From Chara braunii (taxonomy: Eukaryota > Streptophyta > Charophyceae > Charales > Characeae): a stretch of DNA of 34,024 nucleotides. The translations under genes and the position numbers were made by a program. Positions within the stretch are counted from its first letter, which is position 1; each line of letters starts with the position of its first letter. The DNA lies in assembly GCA_003427395.1 (NCBI GenBank), contig BFEA01000009.1, positions 6,580,939 through 6,614,962 on the forward strand. Direction: 5' to 3'. Below, piece after piece: positions 10,435 to 19,056 of this stretch. The notes below the pieces were generated by a model that had not been told where the DNA came from, ran no database searches, and saw only the letters and a list, made by a program, of their open reading frames with translations.

Positions 10435-11063
10435 TAGGGGGACCAGGCCGTAAGGTAGGGGGCAGTAGGGCAGTCACTGTTGGTAGCCAGAGCGAGAGTA
10501 AAGACAGTAGAGAGTTCAAGTAAGAGAGGGGTAGGAAAGACAGAGCACTGTCTAAGACACACACCCACTTTTGGACAAGGCAGGGGGAACTNGTTACCAN
10601 CTGTAGGTNTTGGGCACTGATCACGANCCCCCCCCCACAGGGTTGCAGTCCTGAGGGAGGGACGCCAGGGTAATAAGGGTAGATAGGTCTCCCCCAATGG
10701 AGGGGGTCCAGGACTTTATCTCGGCTGCTCCGTCATTCCCTTGCTTTCAGACATTCTCAAGCAACGCAGTAGTTCAAAGGTTGACTGGGTTCGCATGCGA
10801 CAATTCTCGGGAGCTGGTAGGGGACAGAGGAACTAGTACATAGCAGTTACTATCTGGCGCCGTGTATGAGGTGAAGAGGTTCCCTGCCCTGCCCCTGCCC
10901 AGTCAATCCCAGTCAAATCCCACAACCTATGTGTCTTCTGAATGGACAGAGTTGTTGTATTCTCAGTATCTTGCTTGGTCAATCCCCTGGTGTCCAGGGT
11001 AATCAATGTCAGCAGGACTCTGCCTTCTTGTTTCTTCTGATCACATTGTCTCACATTGTATTT
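10435..11063 (+). other. LINE-B 3' UTR
   Basis: Non-coding DNA holds several ambiguous bases (10592-10627) and a C run. Blocks near its end (GTCAATCCCCTGGTGTCC, AGGGTAATCAATGTC) match the LINE-A 3' UTR in the same order before the terminal module. Confidence 0.6.
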
Positions 11064-11192
11064 AGGACGCTGGACCCGTTTTCCAGCAGGTGATGCTCCC
11101 CACCAATAGATGGAGCCTCTCCCCGTATGGTAGTGGTGTCTGCTCTTATCAGCACCACTATCACCGGCACGAGTGTTCCTTTAAAAAAAAAA
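11064..11192 (+). repeat. LINE-B structured 3' end
   Basis: The module reads AGGACGCTGGACCC..TCCAGCAGG..CCACCAATAGATGGAGCC. A hairpin (11128-11138 with 11153-11163) follows with the same 14-nt loop TCTGCTCTTATCAG as LINE-A. Two stem positions differ from LINE-A and both keep pairing (C-G to G-C, and T-A to G-T). Confidence 0.7.
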
Positions 11193-11322
11193 NNNNNNNN
11201 NNNNNNNNNNNNNNNNNNNNNNNNNNNNNNNNNNNNNNNNNNNNNNNNNNNNNNNNNNNNNNNNNNNNNNNNNNNNNNNNNNNNNNNNNNNNNNNNNNNN
11301 NNNNNNNNNNNNNNNNNNNNNN
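11193..11322. other. Assembly gap (130 N) inside an A run
   Basis: N run with A on both sides. The true content is probably the remaining poly(A) of LINE-B or an insertion into it. Confidence 0.95.
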
Positions 11323-11336
11323 AAAAAAAAAAAAAA

Positions 11337-12221
11337 GGTGAGGAGAGATGTGTTGAGCTTGTAGAAGCCCTTACCTTGATCCGTTTTTTTCCGGAATGAG
11401 AAGGTGGCCAGGCACATCGCGTGGTCCAGGCCCGGGTGCGGGCTAGGAGGGAGTATGTCTGCAATTTGCAAGCCCCCTTGTAAGTCTTCAGAAGTGAGGA
11501 TCAGGTCGATGCGGGATTTTGATGCTCTCTCCGTCGAGTTGTTGTGGTAGCATGTAAAGCGACGGTCAGTCGGGTGGCTTCTTCAAAAGGTATCGAGCAA
11601 ATTGAGGGATTGAGAAAGGTCAGCAATCATTCGCTCATCATGCTCCATGTAAGCCGGGCAGGGGGAGGGAGTCTTCCATCGATCCAGCCACCTGTCCGGA
11701 GCTGCATTGAAGTCACCTGCCCGGATTGTTGGGATACCAACTGGGAGTTTATCTTTTAGTGACTCTAGGAAGGTCTGTCTGGATGGCAGATCATTGGGGG
11801 CGTAGATGTTCAGGATAGTTACTACTTCCAGTTCCAATATGGCCAGAAGGTAAACCCACCTGCCCTCGATTTGGTCTGCCGCCCAGTTAATCATTTGCAC
11901 TTTAGATTCGGGGGGGAGCCATATGGCCACCCCTCCACTACCGGGCCGCGGTGCATGGGCACGAAAGGCCTGGTGTGGCCAGAGTTCTTTGTGCGTATGA
12001 TTATGGTCGGGGGTGTCCATGAGGTGGGTTTCTTGCAGGCACACGACGTCGGCCCAGTGTCTTTCGTCCACACCTTTTAGTTGGTCGAAAATGGCCTGAC
12101 GTTTCGAGGCTTTTGCTGAGGCAAGACCGTTCACGTTTAATGAGCGCAGGTCAAGGTCCGCCTGACGCCTGCAGAGGTTCCAAGTTTTGTCCCTCCCATA
12201 GAGCGCATCAATCACATTCAT
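11337..12221 (-). pseudogene. LINE-A ORF2 endonuclease domain
   Basis: This is a minus-strand APE-type endonuclease in two frames (12221-11583 and 11471-11337). Visible motifs in order are RSLNVNGL, CLQETHL with the catalytic Glu, SGGVAIW, ILNIYAPND, AGDFNAAPD, and after the frame change GLDHAMCLATF with the Asp-His pair. It ends at YKLNTSLL where LINE-B is inserted. The endonuclease would nick target DNA to prime reverse transcription. The catalytic residues are kept better here than in LINE-C, but a frameshift near 11583 and the LINE-B insertion break it. The ATG at 12221 is arbitrary; nothing upstream resembles ORF1. Confidence 0.85.
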
Positions 12222-12230
12222 CGTGCACTG

Positions 12231-12474
12231 ATTTTTACTTGTCTGGTGTGGATGTGTGTGAGTGTAGAGGCTTGGTTGGTATACAGTATTGACTCTGTAG
12301 AGACTGGCTGGTTAGTATGGATATCTGAGATTAGGGTTAGGGTAGTATGTGAGATCTGAGTAGATAAGCATTATGAGTAGTCAGCCTCAATCTCTAGCTT
12401 GTTATCTCAATCAACCTGAAATATTCCTGAATCATCCCAAATTTTCATTAATCATCAATGTATTCCAATTATAA
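12231..12474. other. Unassigned spacer with short TTAGGG motif
   Basis: Nothing coding is seen. TTAGGGTTAGGGT at 12334-12346 is a two-unit telomere-like string, too short to interpret. The stretch could be the 3' UTR of the retroposon ending at 12553. Confidence 0.4.
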
Positions 12475-12553
12475 GGGACGCTGGGCCCAGTTCCCAGCGC
12501 GTGCTGGTCCCCACGAATAGATTGGAGCAATTGTTTATCAAAAAAAAAAAAAA
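12475..12553 (+). repeat. LINE/SINE 3' module, copy (GGG/CCC subtype)
   Basis: GGGACGCTGGGCCCAG starts the module. The stem GCTGGG/CCCAGC is perfect, the CCCCACGAATAGATTGGAGC block follows, then TTGTTTATC and an A run (12540-12553). It lacks the second hairpin seen in LINE-A and LINE-B. The same subtype tail is found in the tRNA-headed SINE at 268-424. Confidence 0.65.
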
Positions 12554-12963
12554 GATTTTAACTGGCATTTTCTATTTATTTTTTTATTTTTTTTAATAAC
12601 TGGCGTTCTGCCATGTCGTCCCCCCGAGTGGCATTGAGCAGAGACTGCTGATGTTCATAAGGGGAGGGGACCGGAGGGGAGGCACAGTGAGGCACAGTGA
12701 CTGGCCCATCGAAGAATCTCGGTCCTGATGCTACCGGCTGACCCCTGGCCAGTATCGCCCACCTGCTGTAGCAGGTATCGCACCTGCTGGTGGGTGCAGC
12801 TCCCGCATGTTCCCTCGTTGGAGGCTTGAGCACGGATGTGGCTGCTTCGGGGTTCCCCGTAATACTATAATGACAATAAAAAAGGCCTGAAAGGCCGTCC
12901 TGTCCAGATTTGACAGGTAATTGAATTGGTTGGGCTTAAAGAATTATGTCCTTTCACGACCTA
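12554..12963. other. Unassigned region
   Basis: No gene is recognised. GC-rich repeats (GAGGCACAGTGA twice at 12679-12701) and several CACCTGCTG strings resemble fragments of the LINE 3' module but are not a full copy. Confidence 0.35.
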
Positions 12964-13165
12964 CCACTACTCTTTTTTTTTTCTTTTTTTTTTTCCCGAA
13001 AAACCGCATTGCAAGCCCACTATCGTGGTGGTGGTACGAGAACCACTAGGATTGAGGCCTTGCTTGTGGGGTTGCTCCATCTATTGGTGGGGAGCTTCAC
13101 CTGCTGGAAATCGGGTCCAGCGTCCCATTGAATACACTCATTGCACAGCATTGATCGCATGTACC
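12964..13165 (-). mobile_element. LINE 3'-module retroposon, copy 2
   Basis: The minus-strand copy has the same plan as 5591-5815. An upstream block with TGAGTGTATTCAAT is followed by the GGGACGCTGG module (plus 13072-13126), a hairpin-forming GGTTCTCGTACCACCACC stretch, ATAGTGGGCTTGCAATGCGG and an A-rich tail (T-rich 12970-12994). Unlike the 5.6-kb copy it has no internal duplication and keeps the full ATAGATGGAGC part of the module. Confidence 0.65.
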
Positions 13166-13375
13166 TTCTGTCCGGGGCTGGGGCTTTCAGCTTTTCGTGC
13201 CGCAGAGCTGTGATTACTTTACCCTTGGGTTGCTGAGTTACCCTACCAATCTTGTAGCCCCTGTTACACTACCGTAGCCCAACCCTAGTGCAGCCCGTCC
13301 CTGAGCATTGGCGTGTTACATGGCCATTCCCTGACTATGCCTGCCGCAGTGAATAGCAAATGTCTTTTCTGACTC

Positions 13376-14158
13376 CTATTCTGACTTGCAGTTCGTATTG
13401 GTAGTCGGGTCTACATTAATTAGTCTGGTCTTTCTTCTCTGTCGAAGATACCGGGTCTGTGGTCTGTTTCCACTGTTGTTGTCGTTGGGCACATCCGCCT
13501 TCACTGCTCCGTCTGATCCGTATACCTCTGTTGTCGATCCCTTGGTGTGCTCGCCTGGCCAGGACTTATGTATTGGCAGTTGTTTGGGGGTTGGGAATGG
13601 GACAGGGAAGGAGAAGGGGGTTGAGGTGTCGGGGGTAGGGGCTCCAGCGGTAGGGGAGGGGTGGTTGGGGAGGTGAGGGCAGAGGAAGGCGGGGCTTGCG
13701 ACTGTGTGTGAAGTGGGTGCGGGGGATGAGGTTGCGGCCGTGTTGCTTCCGGCCACAGAGGGGGTGTCGGGGGGTTTGGCCGGGTGTGTGGTGACTCTGG
13801 TGGGGGAGCAGGAGTCTGTGGTGGAGATTCCATAGGGAGTGGTGGGGTGGATAGGGGGGTACTGGGGTACTGTGTTGACGTAGGCCGAGGGGATTCCACA
13901 GGAAATGGGCCAGAATGAGGGAGGAGGGGTGGCAAAATTTCATGCCTCATTGCTTCTTGATAAAAGAGCAATGAGTCGGGCCCCTTCGCTCTTTAACAGC
14001 TCAGCTTCATTGTGGTGTTGTGAGTGGAAGGAGGGGTGGCAGAGGATGAGGGAATGAAACTGTGAAAGCGAAGTAGGGATGAATTCGTCTGAACCCTGAA
14101 TTACTTCTTTTTCATTAATGTGTCTTATGTAAAATTTTGTGCCCGTTGACGTGTTCAT
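13376..14158 (-). pseudogene. Broken proline-rich ORF, unknown
   Basis: Minus-strand frames 14158-13940, 13971-13501 and 13756-13376 look like one protein broken by frameshifts. The first part is mixed and helix-prone (HHNEAELLKSEGARLIALL). Reading continues one base out of phase as FYQEAMRHEILPPLLPHSG, then a long Pro/Ser/Thr-rich segment, then a basic end (RYLRQRRKTRL). The family is not recognised. A proline-rich linker after a helical domain would fit a structural or gag/ORF1-like protein, but low-complexity C-rich DNA also stays open by chance, so only the N-terminal part carries weight. Confidence 0.3.
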
Positions 14159-14910
14159 TTTTAAGGAAACGTTTTTAAGAACAGTTAGTGGAATTAAAAT
14201 TACTGAGATAAGTTAAAACCGAGGAGAGAACGAAAGACCCTGATGGGGCGTGACAAATTTCGTGGGTTTTCGGTCGCTCCTGGCCAGCGGGTGGTCCACA
14301 AATTTTCACAGCCAGTAATGCAAATTATGTACGGACGTGTGGACAAATTTTTATTGTTGGCTTGGAATCCAAGGGCGTAGGGGAACTCAAGAGGGGAACT
14401 CAAGAGGTGCGAGAGGGGTGAGGTTACAGGAAGTGCAATGGCTGGCAAGGAGGGACATACCAAAATGATGTAACCTTAGATGAGTCCTTGCAAGTTGAAG
14501 ATCATCTTTCTTCTTAGCACTTCTGGTGCTGCACGCCCTTCCACCCTTTGGAGACTTGGATCTTTACCCCCCGCACAATTCCGGATTCCTTTCCGTTCTC
14601 AGGTAAGATACTCCTTCGATTGAGCAGACCTTTGGTATCTCTAACCTTTACCTACATGGCCCCTCTGCCACGTGTGCAATGGAAGAACTTTGGCGATTTT
14701 CAGAACCTTTGAAAATTTTGCCCCTTACTCTATTTTACCAGCTTGCAAAATTAGACCTATGATGTGGCAAAAGGATGGCGAGAATAGCAACAAGGGACGA
14801 AGGGGGAACGAGGGGGAAGGGGATTCTTCCTACATACACCTATACTTCATCAACTTGTAATGTGGGGGGCGAAAACGCCGCTTAGCCCCAAAACTTGATG
14901 CCGCAGATCC
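14159..14910. other. Unassigned region
   Basis: Short open frames only. GGGGAACTCAAGAGG is duplicated in tandem at about 14380-14408. Nothing else is recognised. Confidence 0.35.
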
Positions 14911-14928
14911 GTTATCAAAGGCATACTC

Positions 14929-15290
14929 CGCCAACTCCCATCATGGGGCTGGATGAAAACAACCTATGCATATTCTCAACGTTCTGATACGACCCGCAGA
15001 AGAAAGTACGTGGGGCTTTTCGTCATTGACGAAAAATGATTGGAGTACGTGACATTCACAGCTTAAAAACAACTAATTCTAATATGAGAACCAAATGAGG
15101 ACGCCAATTGCACTGACAACTCCCACCATGAGGGAGGATGAGACAACCTATGTCTGTTCTCAGGGTTCTGATATGACTCGCAGAAATAGCAACATGAGAC
15201 TTTGCGTCGTTGAAAAAGACTGAGTAGAGTACGTGGCATTAGTAACCAAACAACCATGAATTCTAGTCTGAGAATCTGATGATGCTGAGC
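14929..15290 (+). repeat. Diverged tandem repeat, about 183-bp unit
   Basis: Two units align over most of their length. Shared strings in order are CAACTCCCA.CATG, GATGA.A.AACCTATG, TTCTGATA.GAC.CGCAGAA, GAGTACGTG.CATT and AATTCTA.T.TGAGAA, at about 14935-15085 and 15117-15272. No open frame spans both. The family is unknown. Confidence 0.55.
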
Positions 15291-15299
15291 CGCCAGTCT

Positions 15300-15713
15300 G
15301 ATGACGATCGCACTCCTCTAATAATGAGAACCATGGAGAAGAGACCAATTGTCGACGACGATCATTGATGCTCTTCCATTCATCCTTCTTGCGCTGACTC
15401 CACACAATTCCCTTATCCAGGGGCCTTCTCCACCTACTCCATACATGCTAACCAAGTCAAAGTCAACATGTGGTGAGCCGTATACCGTGTTGTCAAGCAC
15501 GATGGCTATGGAGTATCCTAGCGGGGCTCAGGAGGCAACAGGCTCGGAAACGAGATGTTTCTGGCCTATACTACTATCCTGATCCTGGCTTGATGCCACA
15601 GCCTGTGACGTGGACACGCGCAAGGGCCTCTGAAAGCAGGCGCGCGTGCGTTAGGCGCGAACTGAGTTGTGCTTGCTTGTCAAAATCCTCACCATACGAT
15701 TCTTACGAGGGCA
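15300..15713. other. Unassigned region
   Basis: Short overlapping frames on both strands (for example 15349-15582 plus) have no recognisable features. A run of GCGCGC/GGCGCG strings occurs near 15643-15661. Confidence 0.3.
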
Positions 15714-15925
15714 ACAGACCTGGTAGAGAGATCTGGGGAGTTGTGGAGGGTGGAGGGCACTCTAGTGTCCTTGGGTAAGCTGGTAGTTAGACGATGCTGG
15801 TCGGCGCCGGGGGGGGTCGTTTTGCCCTGTAGCCTAGCAGGGGGGAGTCTTCGGGGGTGGGTCGTGCCACTCTGTAACCTAGCAGTTGGGGGCGTGAAGC
15901 CTAGTAGAGACTAAGTATCGGGATA
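15714..15925 (+). repeat. Dispersed repeat shared with 6046-6275
   Basis: GAGAGATCTGGGGAG, GTCGGCGCCGGGG, GCCCTGTAGCCTAGCAG and a second CTCTGTAACCTAGCAG lie in the same order as in the 6-kb copy. The last block is duplicated here. Non-coding, family unknown. Confidence 0.45.
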
Positions 15926-16311
15926 TAGGGATGAGGCAGGTAGGGGTGGGCTACTGAAAGGCTCTAAGGCAGATATTTCTCGATCTGAATGCTCTTCTAA
16001 AAACAAAAGGGCCCTTTGCATGGAGAAGTAGATGGTTGGATATCAAGCATCCTACTAGTGAGGGGGCTAGCTCGTAGGACGGAAATAGGGTACAGCAGCA
16101 GCGGAGATGGTGGCTCTGCTGCAGTAAGTCTTGCCGGAGTGAGGTAAAGAGGATTCATGGGGGGTTCCTGAGTGGTTTCTGAACTTTGCTTATTCCTGAA
16201 GTTCGTCGTAGTAATTTGCTAAGTAGCTCATTTTTTTCTCAGCCAAAGCCGGGTAATGGCCCCGGTATCTCAAATATCTCAATTTTCAAACTTCTATGTA
16301 AATTTCCATAT
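15926..16311. other. Unassigned region upstream of a 3' module
   Basis: No gene is seen. It may include the body of the retroposon that ends at 16404, but I cannot define its 5' end. Confidence 0.3.
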
Positions 16312-16375
16312 GGGACGCTGGGCCCGGTTCCCAGCACGTGCTGCTCCCCACGAATAGATTGGAGCCTTGTTCCCA

Positions 16376-16404
<29 letters not shown>
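16312..16404 (+). repeat. LINE/SINE 3' module, copy (GGG/CCC subtype)
   Basis: GGGACGCTGGGCCCGG starts the copy, with a perfect GCTGGG/CCCAGC stem, then CACGTGCTGCTCCCCACGA and ATAGATTGGAGCC. A 27-base A run starts at 16378. It is nearly identical to the copy at 12475. An ATAGAATGGA-type short tandem tract (16428-16460) follows the tail. Confidence 0.65.
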
Positions 16405-16407
<3 letters not shown>

Positions 16408-16559
16408 ACACAGGGGAAACGCACGATGGAATAAGATAGAATGGAATAGAATAGAGTAGAACAGTGGTCTTCATACTCCTCGCACACATCTAACAAACCA
16501 ACAAACAAATAATCTAACCCATACCTTGATAACTTTGACAACCTTGATAATTCTGTGCA

Positions 16560-16646
16560 GGGACGCTGAGACCCGATTTCCAGCAGGTGCAGCTCCCCAT
16601 GAATAGATGGAGCCTTTGTTTGGCTAAAAAAAAAAAAAAAAAAAAC
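16560..16646 (+). repeat. LINE/SINE 3' module, adjacent copy
   Basis: GGGACGCTGAGACCCGATTT is followed by CCAGCAGGTGCAGCTCCCC, ATAGATGGAGCC and an A run (16627-16645). The stem is disturbed by an inserted base. It lies 150 bp after the previous tail on the same strand, so two retroposons inserted side by side or one into the other's tail. Confidence 0.6.
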
Positions 16647-16718
16647 TTTAAGACCCAGAAAAAGATCATGTGATACAGCTCAACTGCTTTCCCCCCCCCT
16701 CTCGAAATTGCAGTTGTA

Positions 16719-16906
16719 TTAAACCACCAGTACTTGGCCCAGCTATCGGTCTCGGCGCTTCCCCGTTAACGCGCCGCAGCAGTTGGGCTTCGGCCTACCG
16801 GACCGCATTGGCTGGAGGCCACAGCCAAAATGAAAACAAAAACGACCGGCGCGCAGGCGGCTGGGAGGCTCGGCTTCGATAGCTGGGCCAAGTACTGGTG
16901 GTTTAA
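16719..16906. mobile_element. MITE with 26-bp TIR flanked by TTAA, copy 1
   Basis: Perfect 26-bp terminal inverted repeats begin ACCACCAGTACTTGGCCC (16723-16748 and 16877-16902). Both ends are flanked by TTAA (16719-16722 and 16903-16906). The 180-bp interior has no coding potential. TTAA target duplication is the hallmark of piggyBac-type transposition, but the TIR does not start with the usual CCC, so the superfamily is uncertain. A second copy lies at 19057-19207. Confidence 0.75.
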
Positions 16907-17420
16907 CAGGGCCCAGTGGCCAAGGCAAATTACAGGTTACATGATTTCACATCAATAGTCACCTATGATAGGGACAGCCGGGTTGTCCTCTTTCTTTTTT
17001 CTTTTTTTTTTCCAAAGCCCAGGGTGTTGTAGAGGCCAAGGNCCAGACCAGGGGTGATTGCTAGTACCGGCACCCGGGTTGTCCTACTCCAGCCGGCGGT
17101 CGGAGTCCCGTCCCTGCACACTCAGTCCCTTTACGCAATACTCAAGCCCGGCACCACTCAACTGCTCTTTTGTTTTTCTTTGTTTTTGTATTTTGTTTTT
17201 CAAGACACGTCCAGCTTGTTGTAGAGGTTAGCCAGCAGGCATATGACAGTCCCCTCAGCAGTTGGCCATTTGATCATCCATATGGTTTTTCTACACAGGC
17301 CCCTTATGAGACTCCCTCCCACCCTTACTCAGCACGATTGTCCCCTGCCCATTCCTTACTCTCGAGGTCCTACCCTTTTCAAGTGACCTGACCTGACAGC
17401 GATGATAGGCATCAGGGCCA
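16907..17420. other. Unassigned region
   Basis: No gene is seen. T-rich tracts lie at 16990-17010 and 17169-17205, and one ambiguous base at 17042. A short near-repeat (CACCCGGGTTGTCCT at 17071 and AGCCGGGTTGTCCTC at 16977) is present. Confidence 0.35.
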
Positions 17421-17829
17421 AGAGGCTCGCCACACAGGCTGTCGAAAACCAGGTTTTCGACAATTTTGCATCGCCACACAGACTTTCGAAGACTTGCGGC
17501 ACAAAAACATTTCGACAGGTGTCAGAATGGTACGCTCGACAGCCGCCCTCCCACCCATTCATTTCTTCCCGCATGCAGGAGATGGAAATTTGAAAGTGCC
17601 CCACCTGCCTTTCAAGGAATTGCGTTCGAATTTGCATTGTCAGGGACTGTTCCGTGACACCCGTGCCCTGTAGAAAGGCGGAGTCCGCCTGGCCATGACC
17701 AAAAACCATGCCCCTCGACAGCCTGTGTGGCGAAGTGGGGGTAAAGTGTCGGCCGCCAGACTTCCATTTCTTTTTCTGACAGCTGTCGAAAAACTCTTGG
17801 AGTTTCGACAGCCTGTGTGGCGAGCCTCT
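17421..17829. mobile_element. 409-bp fold-back element with double TIRs
   Basis: Perfect 27-bp inverted ends (17421-17447 and 17803-17829; core CGCCACACAGGCTGTCGAAA) enclose a second, slightly diverged inverted pair (17471-17493 and 17714-17733). Beside the left end is a perfect palindrome GTCGAAAACC/GGTTTTCGAC (17441-17461); beside the right end is a matching CTGTCGAAA/TTTCGACAG arm (17783-17812). No transposase is present. This is a non-autonomous DNA element. No clear target-site duplication was found, so the superfamily is open. Confidence 0.65.
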
Positions 17830-18611
17830 AAGCAGGTCCTCACCTCCCGCCCTAGCCCTGATTGAAACATAGTCGGACGAGCCCTGTCGTACGGGTACTT
17901 CGAGCGCTAGGGGTAGACATTCTACTACAAGTCCCATAGGTAAACCCATTTTTTCCTTGCTAGAGAGATCCTAGCCGTAATGTCATCAGATCCCTCTCGT
18001 TATTATCTTGAATTCTATGTTTTTTTAACCCTTTCCTACTGGAGGTTGTTCTTACGTAGAGCATCCCAAGTTTCTGTCCTTAGCAGGCTCACGGCCACCA
18101 TCCACTGGGTCTCTAGTCATTTTATCATCCCCCAGAGTATCTCTAGTTTCCGTCCTCAATGGATTGACGGCCACCATCGGCTCCCGCACCTCTATCATCA
18201 ACTAGACCTACTCTGGACTATTCTTATCTTACTATGTTCTCCATGCAGGTAGCAGACCACCCTCACCCCTTGAGACAGCCTCTAGGGCACATTCCCCAAC
18301 GATATCCTCCACCACAGCTTATCCCACCTTTACCCCTACCAATGGGACCACTAAGACATCCCCTAATGCAGGTTGCCCACTGATATCCTCCAATGGAGTC
18401 TTGTCCTACCTACCCTACCCCCAGCGGAGTCCCCAATCGAATCCCACCCGTAGCCCATGCCCCCCCAAAGCATAGCCTAAGGTAACCAATTCTACTTGAC
18501 CTATCTCCCACCCCCCTTGTCTGCATCGCCACAATTGTTGACCTTACTTAGTTTATCAGGTATCGAACATAGTTGCGACACACCAGTGTGCAGTGCGGTA
18601 TGGGCCGCTGC
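17830..18611. other. Unassigned region left of the adapter junction
   Basis: No gene is recognised. Related strings (TTTCTGTCCTTAG..CGGCCACCATC at 18071 and TTTCCGTCCTCAA..CGGCCACCATC at 18148; GATATCCTCCA at 18300 and 18383) suggest an old diverged tandem repeat of about 80 bp. Confidence 0.35.
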
Positions 18612-18649
18612 CTGTCTCTTATACACATCTAGATGTGTATAAGAGACAG
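18612..18649. other. Tn5 mosaic-end pair (mate-pair junction adapter)
   Basis: CTGTCTCTTATACACATCT (18612-18630) is followed immediately by its exact reverse complement (18631-18649). The 19-bp string is the hyperactive Tn5 transposase mosaic end, and the head-to-head pair without spacer is the circularisation junction of Nextera mate-pair libraries. It is an assembly contaminant, not native DNA. The sequences on either side probably come from the two ends of a circularised fragment and need not be neighbours in the genome. Confidence 0.97.
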
Positions 18650-18808
18650 TTGTGGAGTCATTGAGGACCAATGCTTTAACGAGCAGGATGGCCGTGTCAT
18701 ATGTGCAAGAGGTGGGCGCAGACCACCAATATCTGCTGTGTGTTCAAGAGCTCAGGTCTGTAGCTCGGCAGTTATGGGTCACCAATTCAGCTAGACCCTA
18801 TTCGTGTC

Positions 18809-18840
<32 letters not shown>
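18650..18840. other. Unassigned fragment ending in an A run
   Basis: About 160 bp of non-coding-looking DNA ends in an A run (about 18812-18841). It could be the 3' end of a plus-strand retroposon whose start was lost at the adapter junction. Confidence 0.35.
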
Positions 18841-18841
<1 letters not shown>

Positions 18842-18964
18842 CATCAGTGAGAGTGTTGGGGGGGGTGCTGGTAAGAGCAGTCAACCCCTCTACACCCTCT
18901 TTATTGGATGGCTCCGTTCCGTTGGTGGGGAGCTGCACCTGCTGGAAATCAAGTCCAGCGTCCC
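18841..18964 (-). repeat. LINE 3' module with second hairpin, copy
   Basis: On the minus strand the module is GGGACGCTGGACTTGATTT, then CCAGCAGGTGCAGCTCCCC and a diverged ACGGAACGGAGCC. After a spacer comes GACTGCTCTTACCAG, corresponding to the conserved loop of LINE-A and LINE-B, flanked by GGGGT and ACCCC, which can pair. This is a third version of the second hairpin. The expected A tail is missing or replaced by an unrelated T run on this strand. Confidence 0.5.
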
Positions 18965-19056
18965 TTCACATCGAAATCCAGGAACCAGCGTTATCCACGC
19001 GATTCTCAGGGCCTGGCTCCAACCACTCACCAAATGCATAACATTAGAATGAAGGG

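Larger units (their letters stand above)
10237..11336 (+). mobile_element. LINE-B, 5'-truncated copy inserted in LINE-A
   Basis: This plus-strand element starts inside the last codons of ORF2 and runs through a 3' UTR to the shared 3' module (11064-11119), a hairpin (11128-11163) and an A run interrupted by 130 N (11193-11322). It sits exactly between the LINE-A segments encoding LNTSLL and ADRFINYLQDVW, which adjoin in LINE-C ORF2, so it is a later insertion in opposite orientation. Severe 5' truncation and a poly(A) end are typical of target-primed reverse transcription. I could not find a convincing target-site duplication. Confidence 0.8.
6280..12230 (-). mobile_element. LINE-A, decayed L1-like element split by LINE-B
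   Basis: This minus-strand element retains ORF2 and the 3' UTR. In its own order it has an APE endonuclease (12221 down to 11337), the interruption at 11336-10237, linker and RT (10236-8513), C-terminal region (8284-6710), 3' UTR, the GGGACGCTGG module (6342-6395), a 12-bp-stem hairpin (6295-6332) and a short A tail (T run 6280-6287). ORF1 is absent, so it is 5'-truncated at or before 12230. The coding part is in several frames. Identity to LINE-C ORF2 is clear at the protein level throughout but far from complete, so the two are different subfamilies or old copies. Confidence 0.85.

Noticed and set aside
12334-12346. TTAGGGTTAGGG, possible interstitial telomere
   Set aside because: Only two units, and the 2.2-2.7 kb CCCTAA strings are scattered rather than arrayed.
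18612-18649. A natural Tn5 or IS50 insertion
   Set aside because: Only two adjacent mosaic ends with no IS50 body, and the arrangement is that of the mate-pair adapter.
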